DNA from: Urechis unicinctus
Taxonomy: Eukaryota > Annelida > Polychaeta > Xenopneusta > Urechidae
Reading direction: 5' to 3'
Assembly: GCA_034190875.2 (NCBI GenBank)
Contig: CM067357.1
Coordinates: forward strand, 151,345 to 215,344
DNA: 64,000 nt
Of this stretch, positions 37,833-52,400 are shown in pieces. The translations under genes and the position numbers were made by a program. The notes under the pieces are model-generated. The model was not told the DNA's origin. It saw only the letters and a list, made by a program, of their open reading frames with translations, and ran no database searches. How positions within the stretch are numbered: the stretch's first letter is position 1; each line of letters starts with the position of its first letter.

Positions 37833-37838
37833 AATAAA
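37833..37838 (+). terminator. Candidate poly(A) signal
   Basis: AATAAA lies 582 bp after the stop of the plus-strand gene ending at 37251. If used, its 3' UTR would run antisense across the candidate last exon of PECR. Confidence 0.4.
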
Positions 37839-38490
37839 TGACCTTCGCAATTCCTATATTCTCCCACTCTTGTTTACCCATCACGACTATTCCTTCTGCT
37901 CGCCCAATCAGAGGCCGTGAATGAATGACACTGCTCGTCTACTACAAAAACGAATTCAAAATGGCAGCTAATATGGTTTGCATTCCTTAGGAGAAGAGAA
38001 ATTAAGTGTTCGTTCGCTGACTCGGGATTCAGAGAGATTGCCTTGGCACAGTCCCAAGAGAGGGAGACCTTTACATGTTAATGAAAACTGGAAGATGGCG
38101 AAGGGTAAGCTGGATATGATCAGCGCTTTGCCAAGTCGCTTTCGCGGTCGCTATTTCAGTGACGTCATTCGCCTTTAAAGGTCAACTTCAACGATTTTCA
38201 TCATTTCTTTATAATGTGTTTCAAATTGAAGATTAATAACTCATAAACCAACGGGGACCCATAATTCATTGCAACGGAATGCATAAGTACTAAAAATCCA
38301 CCGATAAGTTTTCATTCGGAAGAAAATACGAAGCCATCTTCTCGATGCCATTTTGCCTCAGTTGGCCGCTAGGTGCACGTTGCGTGACGTCATTCCTGCT
38401 GCGCTGTTTCCAAGAGAATTTGACTGCGAGCGAGCGAGCGAAGCGAAAAACGATTGTTTGGATTTTAAAATTACACCGTTTTGATAAGCC

Positions 38491-39916
38491 ATGTCGTCTT
38501 CTGGTGAAGTTTACGAGTCCCCATAGCATAACATTGGGGCAAATCATGTCCATGACTATTTATTTGAGCCAATACGGACGGGAGTTGAAAAATCCAAGTC
38601 ACACTACGAAATGACACCGGGAGCTCTAATTAAGTCTAACTCAAGGGTCCGCTTCGGATGAAGAATCAACAAAAGATTTCGATGAATGGTAAGTTTTAGA
38701 ATACCCTTCCCAAGCTTTATTGAACTATATTAACTGGTAAAAAAATATCGTTAGTTTCATTTACCCAATAAATTTACACATTCTGTACGTTGAGGATGGT
38801 ATGTTGACAGACCTAACTACTATAGCCCTACAAGACGTCTGAGGTATAAATTCATGTTACCGTTACGACCGGAGCTAAACTACTACAACAAATAGTACTT
38901 GGCTAGTGAATGTAGCTTTGTCATTGTACCCTGAGCACATTGAATATTGTGGACAGATGTTTGCATGCAGTTTATAAAGTATTTTCCTTTTATATTCATA
39001 CATTGTACCACAAATATAAATTTACAATGACTCTTTAATTATTTCTCTAACTTAGGTGTAGATGTCATTACTGCATCCCAATGGACGCAGCCACAGAAGT
39101 TTGGAGAGAGTGATGGCTCTAACGGACGAATGGACATGCATCACCAAGCATCCCAGATTCCTGGCTAGCTGCATGAATAAAAATGTGCTGGAAGTGTCCA
39201 AATTTGAATCTATTCAAATGGACAGACCTGTTGGAGATAAGGTCTCTACAATGAGTAAGTTAGCCATTATTGCTACCAAAAAGGATGGTATCATATTTAT
39301 TACAAAGGGAACATTAATTCCACTGTGTAAAATATTCAGTGTTCATATTAATAATAATAATAATAATAAAACTTTATTGCAGACTCAACATTTACATGAT
39401 AAAAATTGGTCCATAATGAGATCGTGAGGAACGCATACTGCATAGTACATGGCATTAGCTATGAATATAAAGTAAGTTATGCCAATGTTTCCTTATACTA
39501 GATTTGTATCTTACACTGGAGGCAAGAATGGCACATATTAAGCTGTTGTGACATGAATCCAATTGATGAACTACAATATATTTTACATAGCCAAGAATAA
39601 ATAATGCCAGTTACATGAAATCCAGAGGCAGAGCTTACAATAAAATTATGAAGTGAGGGGTGGTTGACAAATGACAATTTTTTTTAGCTATACAACTTAT
39701 TTTAAAACCATAGACAACTAATTGACATATTGCTTCAGATTATTCAGGTATCTAGCTTACCGACAGTTTACACTCTGGATATGGCACAGACTGGGCAAAA
39801 GAAACAGGAAAGTGCTGGCAGCCTGTGTGGTAACAGCTGTTAGAAAATCCTTCCCTGACCCAGGGCAAATATACAGGTTATGTACAATGGAGCGGAAGAT
39901 TTCTTGGTCAGGTTGA
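38491..39916 (+). pseudogene. P2RX7_C-domain (P2X7 C-terminal-like) gene remnant
   Basis: Exon 1 (about 38491-38688) contains YLFEP and SDEESTKDFDE and ends TG|GTAAGT. Exon 2 starts at 39056 (acceptor aacttag) and completes the codon as Trp, giving WCRCHYC-IPMD, the Cys-rich opening of the P2X7 cytoplasmic 'ballast' type domain widespread in invertebrates. After a frame change come LTDEWTCITKHPRFLASC and VLEV (39110-39254, donor GTAAGT). Exon 3 (39739-39910) has LAYRQFTLWIWHRLGKRNRK, then VLAACVV-IRKSFPD, the most conserved block. The frame is broken in exon 1 (stop after MSSSGEVYESP and a second shift near 38640), in exon 2, and at the exon 2/3 phase. It is probably dead or mis-assembled. 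The domain is thought to bind zinc and nucleotides in P2X7; its role in such stand-alone genes is unknown. Confidence 0.75.
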
Positions 39917-40235
39917 ATCGACACCTGTGAGCACCTACGAGAAGATCCTTTTCAGGTTTCTCGTACTGGGAGGCAATAGGTGGTGGGACAGTCCTGTCAT
40001 CTGCAAGGACCTCAGCAAGTCTGTAGCTTGGATATTTTGCCTTAGATCAAGCACCTGATGTACATAGTCTGAAGCAAATCAATGATATTCATATTTTTAT
40101 GATAGTCATATAATAAGTAAGTTATATTATATGCCAATTTTTAATTGGGTAACAATGTTTGTGCAAATGAAACTTATTCAGGTTTTGGTAATAAATGTCA
40201 AAATAACATGTGTTTCATTTTAGATTAATGCATGT

Positions 40236-42019
40236 TCACACCAAAAGAAATTGGTACTTTGACAGGCTTGGGATTTTCCCATACCTGAACATGTTCAGTG
40301 TTCTAATAGCATTACTGCCACTAACAAAAATCCCTGAAGCCATAAACAAATTCCCTGCGGGCATAGCTCCTGTAAAAAAATGGCAATCCCACATCTTACG
40401 GTGTCCATTCACGCTGATTTGTTCAAAACAAGCAAAACTCCCCCGGAATCTTTGATTCTGACTAGGGCCATCCTCCAGATCAACACCACTGTATATAAGC
40501 ATTCTGTGAGCTAAATTTTTCTTCCATCAAATAAAACCCTGTGATTACACTACAAACAAAACAACATTTACCTAACAGTTCTTCAAACGCCATGTCATCA
40601 TCAGTTTCCATCTCAGCATCATCACTTCGTCAGTGAAGTCATAGTCAGGGTCAGTTTCCATCTCATCATCGCTGTCCACCAGTCCACCAGATTCCTCCTA
40701 GGGCTCATATTGGGTGCCCCTGGTGACACTTTTGGTGAGATGGGCCAACTTGGGTACCTCTTGAATATTTCTTTATCCCAGGAAAGATAGAACTATGTGT
40801 TTGTAGAGACTTGTCAGCCATCTATGGTATCAATACAATAAGTATGCTACAATTTCATTCATCATAGCCTTTAAGGATGTCAATGTTTACAAATTGACTC
40901 TGAAAAGACACATGGAAACATACAACAGAAGTTATCCCTGCCAATGCATTTCACCATATATAATAATGCAGTTGCCTTGTGACACTCACCAAAACATTTG
41001 CCTTCACCCCTTATGACAAGTGAGAGCAAGCTTCATGGTCGGCAGGTCGGCAGACGGCAAGGCACTCGCCCCTGGTGTAGCAAACAGCGCGGACGCTGAC
41101 AGGCGAAGTTTCTTCGCCTAGCCGACGTCGGCAGTACTTGAGTGTGACACCTCAGTCTGTGATTCACCACTGTCGCTTGATTTATCTATCTGCTCAGCTG
41201 CCAATACCATTTCGGAGCCTAGGTTTCTTACGAAATCCTAGACTTTTGAGCAGCTCTGGGTCAGTCTCATAAGCACTTTTCTCGAAATGGTCAGAACATA
41301 GAACTGTCGTTGTAGCGACACTCATTAAATTATGTAGAGACGAAGACACGTTGACTTTAAATGGATTCTTTATTCTCCGACTCCACACTTGTAGCCACTA
41401 AAAGTACGTAAAACTGGAAAAACACATAGTAGACAAATCAGATATTCAAATTACAACAATGACTTAGCATATAAATTTAGCCATGGGCGATAATACAGTT
41501 GACATACTACTGGTTAGAAACCCGACAGAAATTAAGTCTTACACAAAAGAATAACATTTGACATATAAGTAGTTCAGGTCTTAACACATTGAAGATGCTA
41601 AATAAATACCTCTTTGGCGGGGATACTCATTTAAAAGGCATAAGAAGTCAAACTTATGTAAAGTGTACGAAACAACACCCTTCGGTTTTCACCGCAGGCG
41701 CGAACTGTGAAGCCTACCGGTTAGTTTTAAGTTTGCGTTATGATTATTATAATTTTATATCGAGGCAGGACATTGAGAAGTAACTGATTACATGATGACA
41801 CAAGTAGTATAAAGATAAATGAATTATTACTGAGCAAAGCACAGTAACAGTCGTATAACTATAACTATAAGGGCAAGGACTCCAGTGTTTACGCTTGACT
41901 TTCGACACCCATATGCGGCGCATATGTCTTTTAGAAACAAAAAAAATCACGCCTGACTTCACATTGTTCCGACAACCAAACGCACAACAATAAGGTATAA
42001 TCCACACCAAGAAACGCAC
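40236..42019 (-). pseudogene. THAP-domain transposase remnant, exons split
   Basis: Reading leftwards: 42019-41881 has CCAFGCRNNVKSGVIFF then RRIWVSKVKRKHW, the first half of a THAP zinc finger (C-x4-C). 41388-41194 has LCSDHFEKSAYETDP and FRKKPRLRN, the second half (C-x2-H) with the usual basic tail; an intron splits the finger. About 40740-40572 has an SVTRGTQYEP stretch and an acidic run, with a stop between them and a donor GTAAATG. 40502-40236 has MPAGNLFMASGIFVSGSNAI then RTLNMFR-IPSLSKYQF, a hallmark segment of a transposase family common in invertebrate and fish genomes. The downstream catalytic part is missing. It is the putative source of mobility of the 38.2-42.2 kb element. Confidence 0.72.
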
Positions 42020-42294
42020 CAGACCGTGAAGAAAGACGAGTTAGTCACACGCTGTCAACCAACCGGGAAGGCTAAAGATGGCGATGAATATTCGCAAACA
42101 ACCTGAATGACGTCACTGTTCGGAAATTCACGAATTTTACCGAGCGGTATCTTGTCAGATTCGACGTGGGAAATATACATTTAAAAATCATTTTTCTTAA
42201 AAAAAAAAGCGCGCAGTCACCTTATTTTGGTCACGATTCCCTTTTAAAACATAGAACTTTGGAAAATGGAATAAAAAAAATCTTTGTAGTTGAC

Positions 42295-46665
<4,371 letters not shown>

Positions 46666-46917
46666 GTTTACGTCTCATGGACTACGCACAAAGAACGTGA
46701 ACGAACAGGGTGACTGGTCTAGCGCGCAACTGGTCTCCATCATAACGCGCAACTGGTCACCATCATAACGTTTTCACGATGTCCTGTAACGTGTTGATCA
46801 GACTACCCGCCAAATCAGGCATCGATCATCAGAAAATGGTTTTCCACAATCACTGACCAGGTAGACACAACAAGACCAGGTAGACACAACAAGAATATGT
46901 AGACACAACTAGACTGG

Positions 46918-47095
46918 GTGCATTTGATGGACATTCAATGAGACCATGTCCATCAGATGGACATTCAATGAGACTATGTCCATCAGATGGACATTCAATG
47001 AGACTATGTCCATCAGATGGACATTCAATGAGACCATGTCCATCAGATGGACATTCAATGAGACCATGTCCATCAGATGGACATTCAATGAGACT
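46918..47095. repeat. 30-bp minisatellite
   Basis: Six copies of gacattcaatgagactatgt plus ccatcagatg, upstream of the PECR start. Confidence 0.96.
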
Positions 47096-47685
47096 AACAA
47101 CATCACAATTTGTATTCAGTATAAATTTTTATTCCAAGTTGCACTCCATAAAACTTGCATAAGTTAGAAGCCCTTCACAAGCAAACAACCTCATTCCAAC
47201 TAACAGCATGATGGCTTCATCTCAGCGGTCATCAATTAAATACATCATGACTAAAATAAGAGCATTAATGCACCACACAAGACAGACTGGTCAGTTTCAC
47301 AGGACATCAACACCAACTATTGTTCCCCTTTGCTTACAAACTGTCAAAGTTCAAGTTGTTTTCTTGGACACCCAAAAATGCTGTATCAGCAATATGTTAC
47401 ACATTATGATAGAATAAATATTTACCTTAGTATGGCATAATTTATGTTAAGTAGCGTCGCAACCATTTGCATCATCATATCGCATGGTGGGGGGATGTAG
47501 GGGGGGGGGGGGGGGGTCATAAATACAAAGAAGTCTTCATGTGACACAACATGGAAAACATCACAGCCATACGAGGATAAGGCAAAATGGCTTCTAGCAG
47601 TTGTGTACAGAGACTTGGCCCGTTTCATAAATAAGGTCGAGGACAAGAGTCAGTGAGCAGGTTACCTCAGTAGCACACAGTTCAT
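47096..47685. other. Intergenic spacer with a poly-G run
   Basis: Non-coding as far as can be seen. It contains a run of about 17 G (about 47499-47516). It lies upstream of PECR and downstream of the ARM-TIR-SAM gene. Confidence 0.5.
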
Positions 47686-47689
47686 GTGT

Positions 47690-48175
47690 AACCACGATAA
47701 CACACGGTTTATGTATAACCACAATAACACATGGTTCATGTATAACCACAATAACACATGGTTCATGTATAACCACAATAACATACGGTTCATGTTTGAC
47801 CACGATAACGCACGGTTCATGTTTAACCACGATAATACACGGTTCATGTTTAACCATGATAACACACGGTTCATGTATAACCATGATAACACACGGTTCA
47901 TGTATAACCGCGATAATACATGGTTCATGTATAATCACGATAACACGCGGTTCATGTATAACCACGATAACACGTGGTTCATGTATAACCATGATAACAC
48001 ACGGTTCATGTTTAACCATGATAACACACGGTTCATGTTTAACCATGATAACACACGGTTCATGTATAACCACAATGACACAGTTCATGTATAACCGCGA
48101 TAATACACGGTTCATGTATAACCACGATAACACATGGTTCATGCATAACCATGATAACACACGGTTCATATATAA
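47690..48175. repeat. 27-bp minisatellite
   Basis: About 18 copies of ggttcatgtataaccacgat plus aacacac. 27 bp is nine codons, which explains the 130-190-codon open frames on both strands. Confidence 0.96.
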
Positions 48176-48264
48176 CCTGAGTCACAGGAGCTCCTCACAG
48201 ACATGTCAACATGAGTCTAAACGTATGACAAGGCAATGAAAGTAAACAGGAGCTTGACTGAATG

Positions 48265-48400
48265 GTCAACGATGACGAGAGTCAAACAAAGAGAATGGTC
48301 AACGATGACGAGTCAGACAAAGAGAATGGTCAACGATGACGAGTCAGACAAAGAGAATGGTCAACGATGACGAGTCAAAGAGAATAGTCAATATTAATAG
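48265..48400. repeat. About 32-bp repeat, four copies
   Basis: Copies of gaatggtcaacgatgacgag plus tcagacaaaga. Confidence 0.9.
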
Positions 48401-48424
48401 GAGTAAAAGGAAGAGAATGGTGAA

Positions 48425-48580
48425 AGTTGACAAAGTGCAGCGTTGACGAGATGTAAGTGTGTGGTTAATGTTGACAAGATGCAGGTATGAGGTTAATGTT
48501 GACGAGATGCAGGTGTGAGGTTAATGTTGATGAGATGCAGGTGTGAGGTTAATGTTGATGAGATGCAGGTGTGAGGTGGT
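48425..48580. repeat. About 28-bp repeat, five copies
   Basis: Copies of gttgacgagatgcaggtgtg plus aggttaat. Confidence 0.88.
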
Positions 48581-48609
48581 AAGAGGAGTAGATTGAGGTT
48601 AGATGAGAT

Positions 48610-48765
48610 CTGAGTATTCAGCAGGAAGACACAACATAACGGGGCGCATTCAATGATGACCCAGTCAAGCTTCAACATAACGGGGCGCATTCAATGATGA
48701 CCCAGTCAAGCTTCAACATAACGGGGTGCATTCAATGATGACCCAGTCAAGCTTCAACAAGGTCA
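48610..48765. repeat. About 42-bp repeat, three copies
   Basis: Copies of aacataacggggcgcattca plus atgatgacccagtcaagcttc. Confidence 0.93.
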
Positions 48766-48954
48766 TAAGGTCATAAGCAATAGAACAAGAGGCAGCTAGT
48801 AGAACATGTACTAGAACATTCTATGACAAGTATGCATCTGAACAGGGTGCTGTTCCATCTACTCCTGCCATTTGTGAACAATAGTCATATAAAAATAACT
48901 CTTAAACAGCAAGTCCAAGTTGAAGGCATGCTTGCTATCAGATTTGTGGCAGCG

Positions 48955-49145
48955 TGCCTTGACCTGTACGTGCCACTCAGGCCAACATTGACCTGTACGT
49001 GCCACTCAGGCCAAAATTGACCTGTACGTGCCACTCAGGCCAACATTGACCTGTACGTGCCACTCAGGTTAACATGGACCTGTACGTGCCACTCAGGTTA
49101 ACATGGACCTGTATGTGCCACTCAGGTTAACATGGACCTGTGTAC
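48955..49145. repeat. 29-bp minisatellite
   Basis: About seven copies of cctgtacgtgccactcaggc plus caacattga. Confidence 0.94.
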
Positions 49146-49419
49146 TACACACTCTAGCATACATGCACTGAGGAGACAATGACAAAACAGGCAACCAGCA
49201 CCAATCTCCTGGAAGAAACCTACCCACACACAGCAGCAGCACAAATACACAGCGTCTAGTCCTGAAATGTTACGACTGTGACAAGAAATAGGTACGAGCT
49301 TTGTGTAGGGCTTGTCCTAGAAGACTAGATGAGATGCCCATCCTGAAATAAAGACTTGTATGTCTTTGCTGTCTGGAAAAAGACGAAGAGAAAGCTCGCT
49401 AGGGTTGTGATGAAGCATC
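49146..49419. other. Region 3' of the ARM-TIR-SAM stop, with decayed exon copies
   Basis: Contains tagggcttgtcctaga and gcccatcctgaaataaagac segments that recur at 49436-49540, plus a gcatctcatgacgta motif also found inside the SAM exon. They look like decayed partial duplicates of the final exon and its 3' flank. Confidence 0.5.
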
Positions 49420-52400
49420 TCATGACGTACATGTACGAGCTTTGTGTAGGGCTTGTCCTAGCTCAGGACAAATGCCCATCCTGAAATAAAGACTAACAAG
49501 AGGTATGTGTAGGGCTTGTCCTAGAAAGTTGCCCATCGGGAAAAGAGCTTGTATTTCTTTAGCAATTAGAAGCTGAAGCTCCATAGCAGGTGCTTGAAGC
49601 TGAGGCACGCAGCCAGAGCCAATGGCTCTGGTGAATCGCAGGGTTGTGACCAGGTCAAATCGCATCTCATGACGTAAGGTGGTGTAGAAAGTTTCCGGGG
49701 CAACCGTCTGCATTTTCTTCAGTTCAATTAGAAGTTCTCCATCCATCTGCTTGAAGCTAGACACGCAGCCAGAGATCAAAGGTTAACCAGAGGTCAATGG
49801 AGGACAGAGCATCTCTAAGTTAACCATAATACAATAGAGGTCAGAGCAGTTCTATGTTAACCAGAATACAAAGGAAGTCAGAGCAGTTTTATGTTAACAA
49901 GAATACAATGGAGGTCAGAGCAGCTCTGTAGTCACAAGAATACAATGGAGGTCAAACCAGTTCTATGTTAACAAGAATACAATGGAGGTCAGAGCAGCTC
50001 TGTAGTCACAAGAATACAATGGAGGTCAGAGCAGTTCTATGTTAACAAGAATACAATGGAGGTCAGTGCAGCTCTGTAGTCACAAGAATACAATGGAGGT
50101 CAGAGCAGTTCTATGTTAACCAGAATACAATGGAGGTCAGAGCAGCTCTGTAGTCACAAGAATACAATGGAGGTCAGAGCAGTTCTATGTTAACAAGAAC
50201 ACAATGGAGGTCAGTGCAGCTCTGTAGTCACAAGAATACAATGGAGGTCAGAGCAGTTCTGTGTTAACAAGAATACATGGATGGTCAGAGCAGTTCTATG
50301 TTAACAAGAATACAATGGAGGTCAGAGCAGTTCTATGTTAACCAGAATACAATGGAGGTCAGAGCAGCTCTGTAGTCACAAGAATACAATGGAGGTCAGA
50401 GCAGTTCTATGTTAACAAGAATACAATGGAGGTCAGTGCAGCTCTGTAGTCACAAGAATACAATGGAGGTCAGCAGTTTAATGAGACGGGGGTCTCGTGG
50501 GGGACCCTGTGGGGGGCTTGCAAGGGGGCCATTGAGGGCTGGGGGTGGAGGTGCATGGACCTGGGCCGTGACAGTGTGGAGTGAGGTTGTGGACGGACCA
50601 CCTCGAGGCACTGCATCAGACAAACACCACCAGGTATTCATTACAGTGGACAAACTCTACCATGTATACACTGCACGAGACAAACTCTACCATGTATAAA
50701 CTGCAAGAGACAAATCTCTACCATGTATACACTGCAAGAGACAAACTCTACCATGTATACACTGCAAGAGACAAACTCTACCATGTATACACTGCAAGAG
50801 ACAAACTCTACCATGTATACACTGCAAGAGACAAACTCTACCATGTATACACTGCAAGAGACAAACTCTACCATGTATACACTGCAAGAGACAAACTCTA
50901 CCATGTATACACTGCAAGAGACAATCTCTACCATGTATACACTGCAAGAGACAAACTCTACCATGTATACACTGCAAGAGACAAACTCTACCATGTATAC
51001 ACTGCAAGAGACAAACTCTACCATGTATACACTGCAAGAGACAAACTCTACCATGTATACACTGCAAGAGACAATCTCCACCATGTACACACTGCAGGAG
51101 ACACTCCACCATGTACACACTGTAACAGACAAACAACTCAGGATTCACTCTCGAGCGATGAAATCCTCTCACCGTGTGTGTCATTCTCAGTGCCCTTACA
51201 GCGCCCTCTGCTCCCCAGCTCGCGGATCAGGTTCGCAGACATCGCCTCCATGTTGGCATCATGAGTAAAGTCAAAGGAGAGCTTGGACTCCATGATGTTG
51301 GCAAGCCAGCCATCTGGGGTGTAGCGTGGCTGCACACGGAGCATGATGAGGTCACAGCCGAGACGACACGCCACCTCCAACTCTGGTAAGACAAGTCATC
51401 AATGACCAATAGGTTACTGACTTATTCCATTATTCACCTTGAATTATAAAACACAATGTGAATGGCTAACAGTATCTACCCCACTCAACACCCCATTACC
51501 ACATCTCTCGACCATCCATCGCCATCCCACCCCACTCGACCCTCCATCGCCACCCCACTCGACCCTCCACTGCAATCCCACTCGACCCTCCATCGCCACC
51601 CCACTCGACCCTCCATCGCCACCCCACTCAACCCCACATTACCACATCTCTCGACCCTCCATCGCCATCCCACGCAACTCGACCCTCCACCTCAATCCCA
51701 CTCGACCCTCCATCGCCACCCCACTCGACCCTCCATCGCCAACCCACTCGACCCTCCATCGCCAACCCACTGGACCCTACATCACCACACCACTCGACCC
51801 TCATTCGCCAACCCACTCGACCCTACATCACCACCCCACTCGACCCTCCACCGCAATCCCACTGGACCCTCCATCGCCATCCCACTCGACCCTACATCAC
51901 CACCCCACTCGACCCTCCATTGCAAACCACTCGACCCTACATCACCACCCCACTCGACCCTCCATTACCAACCCACTTGAACCTACATCACCACCCCACT
52001 CGACCCTCCATTGCCAACCCACTCGATCCTCCACCGCCACCCCACTCGACCCTCCATTACCACCCCACTAGACCCTTCATCACCACATTAAACGACCCTC
52101 AATCACCATCCCACTCAACTCTGCATACCCTTCCCAGGTGACCCTCGACTTCACACCTCTGTCCCTCCATACCCTCCCCAGGTGACCCTCCACTTCACCC
52201 CACTCCACCCTCCGTGCCCTCCCCAGGTGACCCTCGACTTCATCCAACTCGACCCTCCATACCCTCCCCAGGTGACCCTCCATTTCACACCACTCGACCC
52301 TCCATACCCTCTCCAGGTGACCCTCCACTTCACACCACTCGACCCTCCATACCCTTCCCAGGTGACCCTCCACTTCACACCACTCGACTCTTCATACCCT

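Larger units (their letters stand above)
38175..42247. mobile_element. Composite DNA transposon, about 4.1 kb, in PECR
   Basis: Two gene remnants converge inside this block: a P2RX7_C-like gene (+) starting near the left side and a THAP transposase (-) starting near the right side. TTAA occurs at both proposed borders (38175-38178 and 42244-42247), each followed inward by A-rich AGG/AAGG. Just outside the inner edges are inverted cagtgacgtcattc (38157-38170) and gaatgacgtcactg (about 42108-42121), partly explained by a palindromic TGACGTCA core. The block lies between the last confident PECR exon and the candidate SKL exon on the same strand. A two-gene TTAA element (Kolobok superfamily or similar) is the favoured reading, but no long terminal inverted repeat was found. 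Confidence 0.5.
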
